Shown here in pieces: positions 35,228 to 42,360 of a DNA stretch of 64,000 nucleotides. The DNA lies in contig NZ_JBGCCT010000002.1 of assembly GCF_041260665.1 (NCBI RefSeq), positions 682,001-746,000 on the forward strand, in the 5' to 3' direction. The DNA comes from Catenulispora sp. GP43. Lineage in GTDB: Bacteria; Actinomycetota; Actinomycetes; Streptomycetales; Catenulisporaceae. A program made the translations under genes and the position numbers. Position 1 is the stretch's first letter, and each line of letters opens with the position of its first letter. The notes beneath the pieces were generated by a model. The model was not told the origin of the DNA. It worked only from the letters and a program-made list of their open reading frames with translations, and made no database searches.

Positions 35228-36280
35228 TCACGCACCGATTCGTTCGGACCACGACAACGGCACCACGACCGGCGCCGAGACGGTGCGCAGCTTGACCGCG
35301 GCGCCGTCCGGACCGGTGCCGCGCAGCGTGAGGCCGGGCACGTCGAAGGGCTTGTCCAGCAGGCCGAGGGCCAGATCGTCGGCGGCGTCCACGGTCGCGA
35401 AGACCTCGCGCACCGCGCCCACGGCCACCTCGCCGGCGTACAGCGCGGTCCCGGCCGCCGGGGCGGTGCCGGCCGGGGCGGTCAGGTGGATCAGGCCGCG
35501 CTCCGGCTCGGGGTCCGCGCTCAGCGCGGCGGCGCCCCGGAAGTCGTCCTCCCGGTTCCAGCTGACCAGCCACTCCAGACCGGCCTCCCGCACCGTCAGG
35601 CCCTCCGAGTAGACGGGGACCTGCGGGTGGCGCGCCTCGGCCCGGACCCGGGCCAGCGCCTCGGCGCCGACCGCCCCGCCGCCGAGCGCCTCGGCCTGCT
35701 CCAGCACCCACGCGGCGGAACCGGACGCCACCGGCGCGAGGAGTACGTACCCGAACTCACCGGTGCTGCCGATCCGGGCCAGGACGCCATTGCCGCCATT
35801 CCCGCCGCTGCCACCGCCGGCCGGGGCGACCACGGCGGCGCCGTGCAGCACCAGGCTGGAGACCTCGAAGTCGACGAGCTGCGCGGCGATCCGCCAGGCC
35901 TTCGGGCCCTCGAACGCGACGGCCTCGTACTCGGCGGCGGCGTCGGCGACCTCGGCCTCGTCCAGGTCCGCGGCGACCGCGCGCACCAGATCGGCGAGGT
36001 CGGCACGGGACTGCGAGAGCAGCCAGCCGGTGTCATCGAGCTCGATGTGGACGACCGCGTCCCACACGCCGCCGTCGGCGTCCAGGACGAGGGAGTCGCG
36101 CGCGGTGTTCGGCTCGACGTACTCGCTCTCGCGCGCCAGAAGCCGGCTGAGCACCAGGCCGCGCTCCAGCCCGGTGAGGCTCACCAGGCCGGCGGCGGGA
36201 GCGTAGACGCCGACGGTGCGGCGAAGGTGGTCGTAGTGGCGCGCGACGGCGGCGGGGGTGGTGGCGGTGGCATCGGTCAT
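35228..36280 (-). CDS. GcvT/aminomethyltransferase-like protein
   Basis: The 350-residue protein has the GcvT folate-binding fold: RDSLVLDADGGVWDAVVHIE, FEGPKAWRIAAQLVDF, IGSTGEFGYVLLAP and SEGLTVREAGLEWLVSWNRE, ending in a C-terminal barrel (IHLTAPAGTAPAAGTALYAG). The KGC signature of YgfZ is missing, so it is closer to the GcvT/demethylase branch that transfers one-carbon units to tetrahydrofolate. No other glycine-cleavage gene is nearby. It overlaps the GNAT gene by four bases inside the biosynthetic operon and may add or remove a one-carbon group on the product (inference). Confidence 0.75.
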   Translation of the reverse strand: MTDATATTPAAVARHYDHLRRTVGVYAPAAGLVSLTGLERGLVLSRLLARESEYVEPNTARDSLVLDADGGVWDAVVHIELDDTGWLLSQSRADLADLVRAVAADLDEAEVADAAAEYEAVAFEGPKAWRIAAQLVDFEVSSLVLHGAAVVAPAGGGSGGNGGNGVLARIGSTGEFGYVLLAPVASGSAAWVLEQAEALGGGAVGAEALARVRAEARHPQVPVYSEGLTVREAGLEWLVSWNREDDFRGAAALSADPEPERGLIHLTAPAGTAPAAGTALYAGEVAVGAVREVFATVDAADDLALGLLDKPFDVPGLTLRGTGPDGAAVKLRTVSAPVVVPLSWSERIGA

Positions 36281-38589
36281 TGTTCTGCTGCTCCTGTGAG
36301 GACGAGTTCGGTGTGCGAGGCGGAGGCGGAGGCGGGGATGAGGAGGCGGTGGGCCGCGTCGGCGTCGTCCAGGACGGTCAGCCGCCAGGCCGCGGCGCCC
36401 GAGTGCCCGGCGGGGTGCCGGGTGACGAGGGCGAGGAGGAGTCCGGAGGGAGTGGCGCGGAGGAGGATTTCGGCGGCGGAGGGTTTGGTGGCGAGAGAAT
36501 CAGAGGCTGCGGTGGACTCGGGGGCACTCGAATCAAGAGCGGCGGCGTGCAACCAGCGGCCGTCGTCCAAGCGGATGGCGAGCCGATCACACCAGCGCTG
36601 CCAGGGCCCTGACTTCTCCAGCAGCCAGGCCTCCCCCGGCGCCCCGGGCACCAGCGCGACGGCCGACTTCGCTGCGGGGGTGATCCACAGAATCAGTTCG
36701 CCGTCACTGTCTGCGGCCGGCGCCTGTGCCGCGAGGCGGATCCCCAGTGCATCAGGCTGGATCGACCAAGCCAGATCAGGGGCGGCGAATTGACCGGCCG
36801 CGGCATCGAAGCTCCAGTCCCGCTCCGGCTCCGGACCGCCCCAGCCCATGCCGCGCCGAGGTTCCTCACGCGGACCGTGTCGGCCAGCCCACAGCCCGGC
36901 GCGCCAAGCGGTGTTCCGGGCGAAGACCCGGCTGCGCGGGAACGGCGTGGCGAGCACCGGCACTCCGGCAGCACGCCAGGAGACCAGTCCCCCGCCGGCC
37001 GGATCGAGCAGCAGCACATCGTCTCGATGCGTGAGGCGATACACCTGCCGCCGCGCGACCTCCGCTGGCGACCATTGAACCGGTTCCGGGTCGGCGGACT
37101 TGTTCGTGGCCTGCGATGTCGCCAGGGTGCGCGTCCGACAGCCCTCGGCGATCCGCGGCTGCGCATCGGGCACGACATCGCCGGGGCAGTCCGCGTCAGT
37201 AAAGGCGATCCGGTACTCGGCGCCAGCATCGAGATCGAGGGCGAGCACATTCTCGGCGATCAGCCGCGCCGACGAATCCCCGCCAGGACTCAGTATTCGT
37301 ACCGCCAGTCCGGTCAGCGCGTCCCACCAAGCAGGTCCGTCATCCGCGCCGAGAACCAACCCGGCCGCGCCGAACTCGGTGGCGTCGATCGGATACAGCC
37401 CTCGCCCGGCCGGCACGTACCGGTCCCCGGTGAAGAGCAGCCCGGACCGCAGCCCGCCGACCACCATCGTCCGCAACCGCGCTTCCGCAACGACAGCCGG
37501 CGCCGGGCCCTGCCACCACACCCGCTGCCGCAGCACACCGCCGGCCAGCTCGGTCTCGCGGTAGAGCGTGGCCGCACCGTACCGCTCGGCGACCCGCCAA
37601 CCGCCGCCGGACGCGCCCTGAAGCGGCTCGACCTCCAGCTCGCGCCGCAGTGCCCGCCGCCATCCGGTCAGGTACGGCGGCCCGGGCACCGGCCAGCTCT
37701 GGGTCAGCACCGGGCCGACGTGCCGGTCGTGGTGCACCGCGACGCTTCCGTCGCCGTGGTCGAGCACGACGGCCAGCGGCCCCTCGCGGAACAGCGAGAT
37801 CGCCGCCGGCTGCTCGGCCCTGGCCGGCGGCAGCACCGGGTCGGGCCCGGGGCCGGCGCCGGTGTCGGCCTCGGTGTGCAGGATCTCGCCGGTCTCCGGC
37901 TCCAGCAGCGCACGGAACACCAGGCCGTCCAGCGTCAGCGCGGTGCGCAGGACCCGGCGGCCGGAGACGGTCTCGGTGTGCTCCCCCAGCGGCCGGTCGG
38001 TGCCGGCGTCGGCCTGGTAGCGCCAGCCGGCCGTCATGCGGCGGCTGGCCGGGATCAGGTCCGCGTGGTCCCGCTGCATCCGGGCGACCAGCCGGGGCAG
38101 GTGGCTGACCAGCTCGATGTTGCCGTCCTCGCCGGCGCCGGCCGGGCCGACCAGGGTGCAGCCGAGCTGCCGGTACAGCGGCAGGGCGCGGTCGTTGGCC
38201 GGGCTGACGGTCAGGCGGATCGTGCCGATCTCCAGCGGCATGAGCGCCAGGAAGGCCTGGGAGAACATGCGGCCGGCCACGGCGCCGCCGCGGATCCAGG
38301 GGCTGAGGAAGAACATGTCGCCGAAGACCTCGTCGGCTCGCACCACCCGGCGTCCGCTGCCGCGGAACATCCCGACGGTGCCCAGGATCTCGCCGGCCAG
38401 TTCGGCGACGAGAAAGACGACGGTGCCCCGCTCGGCCAGCTCGGCGCGGACCATCGCGGCGTCCAGGGGGCGGTCGACGAAGTTCGGCGCGTCGCGGTGC
38501 TTGTTGTAGAGCTCTGCGACGGCCGCCGCGTCGCTGTCCATATACGGCCGAACGACCAGGGCGTCGGCAGCCGTCTCACTGGGGGCCAT
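36277..38589 (-). CDS. GNAT acetyltransferase fused to a large uncharacterised domain
   Basis: I chose the ATG at 38589, which overlaps the dehydratase gene by 14 bases; an alternative is ATG at 38538. Residues about 10-185 form a GNAT domain (VRPYMDSDAAAVAELYNKHR, ELAGEILGTVGMFRGSGRRV, IRLTVSPANDRALPLYRQLG). The remaining about 580 residues are beta-rich, with no named domain that I recognise; GGGLVSWRAAGVPVLATPFP resembles strands in mutarotase-like sandwiches. The GNAT part could acylate the diaminopropionate amine from an acyl-ACP, as in lipid N-acyltransferases. That is inference from the operon. Confidence 0.7.
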   Translation of the reverse strand: MAPSETAADALVVRPYMDSDAAAVAELYNKHRDAPNFVDRPLDAAMVRAELAERGTVVFLVAELAGEILGTVGMFRGSGRRVVRADEVFGDMFFLSPWIRGGAVAGRMFSQAFLALMPLEIGTIRLTVSPANDRALPLYRQLGCTLVGPAGAGEDGNIELVSHLPRLVARMQRDHADLIPASRRMTAGWRYQADAGTDRPLGEHTETVSGRRVLRTALTLDGLVFRALLEPETGEILHTEADTGAGPGPDPVLPPARAEQPAAISLFREGPLAVVLDHGDGSVAVHHDRHVGPVLTQSWPVPGPPYLTGWRRALRRELEVEPLQGASGGGWRVAERYGAATLYRETELAGGVLRQRVWWQGPAPAVVAEARLRTMVVGGLRSGLLFTGDRYVPAGRGLYPIDATEFGAAGLVLGADDGPAWWDALTGLAVRILSPGGDSSARLIAENVLALDLDAGAEYRIAFTDADCPGDVVPDAQPRIAEGCRTRTLATSQATNKSADPEPVQWSPAEVARRQVYRLTHRDDVLLLDPAGGGLVSWRAAGVPVLATPFPRSRVFARNTAWRAGLWAGRHGPREEPRRGMGWGGPEPERDWSFDAAAGQFAAPDLAWSIQPDALGIRLAAQAPAADSDGELILWITPAAKSAVALVPGAPGEAWLLEKSGPWQRWCDRLAIRLDDGRWLHAAALDSSAPESTAASDSLATKPSAAEILLRATPSGLLLALVTRHPAGHSGAAAWRLTVLDDADAAHRLLIPASASASHTELVLTGAAEQ

Positions 38590-39109
38590 CGCCGCCGGGC
38601 CCGCCGCGCTCGCTGACGACCAGCGTTCCCGCCGCCGCCGGCTCCGTACCGACACTGGCCCGGACCTGGACCGGGGTCAGACCGCCGAAGCCGCGGCCCA
38701 GTTCGGCGGACAGCGTCAGCTGGTCGCCGGGGACCACCAGCCGGCTGAACTTCATCTGCTTGATCGCGCCGAGGTAGCCCACGCGCGCGGCCTGATTCTC
38801 AGAATCCTCAATCGCCCAGGACGACGCCAGCACGACGGCGGTCAGCTGTGCCATCGACTCCACGATCAAAACCCCGGGCATGATCGACTGATCGGGATAG
38901 TGGCCGGCGAAAAAGGGCTCTGAGACCGTCACGTTCTTCACGCCGTGCCCGCGCTTCCCGGGCTCGACGTCATAGGCGCGGTCCAGCAGAAGCATCGGCC
39001 AGCGGTGCGGCAGCATCGCCCGGATCCGGTCGGCGCCGAAGCTGAGCAGCGGCGTGCGCACCGATCCGTTCGCCGTCGCGGTCGCATTCTCAGTCGCCTG
39101 AGCGCTCAT
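38576..39109 (-). CDS. FabZ-like 3-hydroxyacyl-ACP dehydratase
   Basis: The 177-residue hot-dog protein has the FabZ core: IRAMLPHRWPMLLLDRAYDV, then FFAGHYPDQSIMPGVLIVES with the catalytic His and Glu. It should dehydrate 3-hydroxyacyl-ACP to the trans-2-enoyl form. No enoyl reductase gene is in the operon, so double bonds would be kept and the chain would be a polyene unless a host FabI acts. The gene overlaps the ACP gene by four bases. Confidence 0.88.
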   Translation of the reverse strand: MSAQATENATATANGSVRTPLLSFGADRIRAMLPHRWPMLLLDRAYDVEPGKRGHGVKNVTVSEPFFAGHYPDQSIMPGVLIVESMAQLTAVVLASSWAIEDSENQAARVGYLGAIKQMKFSRLVVPGDQLTLSAELGRGFGGLTPVQVRASVGTEPAAAGTLVVSERGGPGGDGPQ

Positions 39110-39429
39110 GCCGACACGCTCTCGGTCTCCACACGCGGGATCTCGCCCAGCGTGCCGATCACGAAGTCCACCAGCCGGTTGACCGAGCCGAACTCGGCGC
39201 GGTCGTCGTCGGTGATCGTCACGCCGAGGTGCTCCTCGAACATGACCACGATCTCCAGCGTGTCCAGCGAGTCCAGCTCCAGCCCGCGGCCGAACAGCGG
39301 CTGGTCGTCGCCGATGTGCTCCGGGGACACGTCCAGGTCCAGGCTCTGCACCAGCAGCGTCTTGACCCGCCGGTTCAGCGCGGCACGCGCCCGGGCGTGC
39401 TCCAGCAGCTCGTCGTAGTCCAGCACCAT
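39106..39429 (-). CDS. acyl carrier protein
   Basis: The 107-residue protein has the phosphopantetheine site in GLELDSLDTLEIVVMFEEHL, with Ser in the DSL motif. It has about 20 extra residues on each side of the usual 80-residue ACP. It would be modified by the phosphopantetheinyl transferase domain encoded further down the operon. It overlaps fabZ by four bases and lies 36 bases after the ketoreductase gene, with GGAGT before its start. Confidence 0.9.
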   Translation of the reverse strand: MVLDYDELLEHARARAALNRRVKTLLVQSLDLDVSPEHIGDDQPLFGRGLELDSLDTLEIVVMFEEHLGVTITDDDRAEFGSVNRLVDFVIGTLGEIPRVETESVSA

Positions 39430-39465
39430 CTCGGTACTCCCATTCCGGTAGTGATCAGGGTTCTG

Positions 39466-40248
39466 CTACGGGGTCAGGCCGCCGTCGACGACGAGGACCT
39501 TGCCGGTGATGTAGGAGGCGGCCGGACCTGCCAGGAACGCGACCGCGGCCGCGACCTCCGCCGGGTGGCCGGCGCGCCCCATCGGTACGGTGCCCACCAG
39601 TTCGGCGCGGGAGCGTGGCTCCATCCCGCGCAGCATGTCGGTCTCGATGAACCCCGGCGCCACGACGTTGACCCGGATGCCGCGCTGCGCGACCTCGCGG
39701 GCCAGGCCCTTGGCGAAGGCGATCAGGCCGCCTTTGCTCGCGGTGTAGTTGAGCTGTCCGGGCTGCCCGACCACGCCGCTGGTCGAGCCGATCAGCACCA
39801 GCGCCCCGCCGGTGCGGTGCATCGCCTTGACCGACTCCCGGCAGGTCAGGAACGCGCCGGTGAGGTTGGTGTCGATGACCTTCTGCCACTTGGCCAGGCT
39901 CATCGTGGCCAGGAAGCCGTCGGCGGTGATCCCGCTGTTCGCGACGGTCACGTCCAGGCGCCCGAATTCGGCCCGGACCTGCCGGAACAGCTCCTTGACC
40001 TCGCTCTCCACGCCGATGTCGGCCGGCACGGTGATCGCCCGGCGCCCCAGCGCGCGGATCTGCTCGGCCACCTCCTTGGCCGCGTCCTCGCGCGAGACGT
40101 AGTGCACGGCCACGTCACAGCCGGCCTGGGCCAGTGCCAGCGCGCAGGCCCGGCCGATGCCCCGGGAGGCGCCGGTGACCAGCGCCGCCGTGCCGGCCGG
40201 GAAGCGGCCGGAGAGGACCGCCGGTATCTCGTCAGGGTTCGTACTCAT
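39466..40248 (-). CDS. FabG-like 3-oxoacyl-ACP reductase
   Basis: The 260-residue classical SDR has the NADPH motif [20 protein letters not shown], the NSG element [13 protein letters not shown] and the catalytic Ser-Tyr-Lys set in [20 protein letters not shown] followed by SKGG. It reduces the 3-ketoacyl-ACP formed by the ketosynthase. Its start overlaps the transacylase stop by four bases. Confidence 0.9.
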   Translation of the reverse strand: MSTNPDEIPAVLSGRFPAGTAALVTGASRGIGRACALALAQAGCDVAVHYVSREDAAKEVAEQIRALGRRAITVPADIGVESEVKELFRQVRAEFGRLDVTVANSGITADGFLATMSLAKWQKVIDTNLTGAFLTCRESVKAMHRTGGALVLIGSTSGVVGQPGQLNYTASKGGLIAFAKGLAREVAQRGIRVNVVAPGFIETDMLRGMEPRSRAELVGTVPMGRAGHPAEVAAAVAFLAGPAASYITGKVLVVDGGLTP

Positions 40249-41192
40249 GCCTTCTCAACCTCCAGGCGGCGCACGAACGCGTCCACCGCGACAGGGGTGT
40301 CCAACAGGGCCACCCGCGGCTTGGATGGATGGTGTTTGGCCAGGCCGACCAGGGCCTGCGCGGGTCCCAGCGCCGCGTAGCGGGCCGGTTCGAACCGCTC
40401 GTCCGCGACCGCGGTCATCAGCTCCCGCCAGCGCACCGGGGCGCACAGCGTGGCGGCCAGGTCGGCGGCCACCTCGGCCGGGTCGCCGCTGAACTCGCCG
40501 GTGGTCAGCAGCCCGACCGGGGCGCCGGCGGTCAGGCGCAGCTCGCTCACGGCGCTCTTCCAGCGCTCGGCCACCGGGGCCATCAGACGGCTGTGGAAGG
40601 CGTGCGAGACGTCCAGCAGCCGGGTCCGGGCGCCGAGTTCGGCGGCGAAGGCGTGCACCGCGTCCAGGTCGCCGGAGACCACGCACTGGCGCGGGCTGTT
40701 GTCGGCGGCCAGGTCCAGGCCGTGCCGGTCGGCGGTCTGGAGCGCGTCGGCGCGCTCGGTACCGGTGGCGATCACCGCGCACATGCCGCCCCGGCCCGGC
40801 GCCCCGGCCATGAGCTCGCCGCGCAGCCGGACCAGGCGGACCGCGTCGGAGAACGGCAGCCAGCCGGCGGCGACCAGCGCGGCCACCGCGCCGACGCTGT
40901 GCCCGGCCGCGGCCGCCGCGCGCACGCCGTGCGCCTCCAGCACCCGCCACGCCGCGACCGCCGCCGTCACCAGCGCGGGCTGGGCGTTGTGGGTGGCGGC
41001 CAGCTCCTGCGGCGCCGATTCCCAGCACAGGGCGCGCATGTCCAGGCCCAGCACGTCGCAGGCCTCGTCGAACACCGCCGCGGCTTCCGGCCGCGCCAGG
41101 GCGAAGGCCCGTCCCATGCCGGGCGTCTGGCTGCCCTGCCCGGGGAACAGGGCTCGCACCCCGCGTGTGCCGGCACCGCTATCCGTTGACAT
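40245..41192 (-). CDS. FabD-like malonyl-CoA:ACP transacylase
   Basis: The 315-residue protein shows the acyltransferase motifs [38 protein letters not shown] (active-site Ser) and [20 protein letters not shown] with the catalytic His. It should load malonyl units onto the operon's ACP. The start overlaps the sbnA-like gene's stop by 14 bases. Carriage of its own transacylase shows that the pathway does not rely on the housekeeping FabD. Confidence 0.9.
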   Translation of the reverse strand: MSTDSGAGTRGVRALFPGQGSQTPGMGRAFALARPEAAAVFDEACDVLGLDMRALCWESAPQELAATHNAQPALVTAAVAAWRVLEAHGVRAAAAAGHSVGAVAALVAAGWLPFSDAVRLVRLRGELMAGAPGRGGMCAVIATGTERADALQTADRHGLDLAADNSPRQCVVSGDLDAVHAFAAELGARTRLLDVSHAFHSRLMAPVAERWKSAVSELRLTAGAPVGLLTTGEFSGDPAEVAADLAATLCAPVRWRELMTAVADERFEPARYAALGPAQALVGLAKHHPSKPRVALLDTPVAVDAFVRRLEVEKA

Positions 41193-42192
41193 GTACGGTC
41201 TCCCCCGTCGTTCGGCTCGGCTGGTTCCGGACGTCGCCGAAGTGCCGCCGCACCCAGGCGTCGTCGTAGATCGTGTCCAGGTAGCGGTCCCCGCCGTCCG
41301 GGAAGATCAGGACGCAGGTCGCGGTCGGCGGGAGCGCGGTGTGGTGGCGGAGCAGCGCGGCGGTGACGGCGCCGGAGGAGCCGCCGGCCAGGATCCCCTC
41401 GCGGCGCACCAGATGCCGGCAGCCCGCGACGCTCTCCGCGTCGGAGACGTACAGGACCTCGTCGGCCAGCGCGGCGTCGGCCAGCGGCGGCCGGATGCCG
41501 GCTCCGTGGCCGGGCAGCAGCCGCGGCGCCGGCGGCCCGCCGAAGATGACGCTGCCGACCGCGTCCACCCCGATGACCCGGGTGGGCAGGCCGCGCTCGC
41601 GGACGTACTCGGCACAGCCGCGCAGCGTGCCGAAGGTGCCCACCGAGACGAACAGGCAGTCCAGCCGCCCGCCGAGGGCCTGGTCGATCTCGGCCATGGT
41701 GCGCCGGTGCGCGCGCGGGTTGTCGGGGTTCGCGTACTGGTTCGGCCAGAACGCGTCCGGGGTGCTCTGGACGATCTCGCGCACCCGGCGCAGCCGGGCC
41801 GGCAGGTACTCGCCGGTGTCCGGGTCGGGCTCGGTAACGACCTCCAGCTCGGCGCCGTACGCGCGCAGCAGCCGGCGGTTCGTCGAGGTGGCCTTCACAT
41901 CCACGACGCACACGAACCGCAGCCCGTGGTAGCGGCAGACCTGGGCCAGGCCGATACCGAGGTTGCCGGAGCTGGACTCGACCACCACCGAGCGGCCGGG
42001 CCGCAGCCGTCCGTCCCGGATCGCGGTGTGCACGATGGACTGCGCGGTGCGGTCCTTGATACTGCCGCCGGGGTTGAACCTCTCCATCTTCGCCAGCACC
42101 CGGCCGCGAAAGCCGGGCACCAGATTCTCCAGCTCGATCAGGGGCGTCCGCCCGATGATCGCGGGCAGGCCGTCGAGAGCCTCAGCTGCCAT
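41179..42192 (-). CDS. sbnA: SbnA-type 2,3-diaminopropionate synthase (PLP-dependent)
   Basis: The 337-residue protein begins MAAEALDGLPAIIGRTPLIE. The PLP lysine is Lys46 in ERFNPGGSIKDRTAQSI; the substrate loop VVESSSGNLGIGLAQVCRYH and phosphate loop VSVGTFGTLRGCAEYV are intact, as is REGILAGGSSGAVTAALLRH. SbnA condenses O-phospho-L-serine with L-glutamate to the precursor used by SbnB. It is the first gene of the leftward operon and lies opposite the SARP gene. Its start codon is only about eight to ten bases from a weak candidate -10 (AAGACT), so a short or leaderless mRNA is possible. Confidence 0.88.
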   Translation of the reverse strand: MAAEALDGLPAIIGRTPLIELENLVPGFRGRVLAKMERFNPGGSIKDRTAQSIVHTAIRDGRLRPGRSVVVESSSGNLGIGLAQVCRYHGLRFVCVVDVKATSTNRRLLRAYGAELEVVTEPDPDTGEYLPARLRRVREIVQSTPDAFWPNQYANPDNPRAHRRTMAEIDQALGGRLDCLFVSVGTFGTLRGCAEYVRERGLPTRVIGVDAVGSVIFGGPPAPRLLPGHGAGIRPPLADAALADEVLYVSDAESVAGCRHLVRREGILAGGSSGAVTAALLRHHTALPPTATCVLIFPDGGDRYLDTIYDDAWVRRHFGDVRNQPSRTTGETVHVNG

Positions 42193-42216
42193 GCGCCAGA
42201 GTCTTGCCAAGGGGTC

Positions 42217-42277
42217 TGGACGGCCGTTGGACGCGGACTGGACCGAGTGGACGCCGGCGGTGGACGGCGATGGACGC
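42217..42277. promoter_or_regulatory. SARP-type direct repeats (six TGGAC copies)
   Basis: TGGAC(G/C)N occurs at 42217, 42228, 42239, 42248, 42261 and 42271. The copies at 42217, 42228, 42239 and 42261 are in 11-bp phase, that is, on one face of the helix. SARP regulators bind heptamer direct repeats with 11-bp period. The cluster lies in the 168-base region between sbnA and the SARP gene, so it probably serves both. Confidence 0.65.
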
Positions 42278-42299
42278 GCCCGGCGCACAGCTGTTTGAA

Positions 42300-42311
42300 T
42301 CAGCATGCTGA
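42300..42311. promoter_or_regulatory. palindrome TCAGCATGCTGA
   Basis: A perfect 12-bp palindrome, flanked by GAATC direct repeats, lies between the TGGAC cluster and the SARP start. It may be a second operator in the same promoter region. No known regulator is assigned. Confidence 0.4.
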
Positions 42312-42360
42312 ATCGTTCGGGCCACAAATGCTTCAGTGCTCTTTTTGGGGGCGATGCAGG

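Noticed and set aside
33086-36793. A 1235-codon open frame on the plus strand antisense to the KS and GcvT genes
   Set aside because: It is a shadow of high-GC third positions on the opposite strand: composition is Arg/Gly/Ala/Gln-rich without domains, while the leftward frames contain full families with catalytic motifs.
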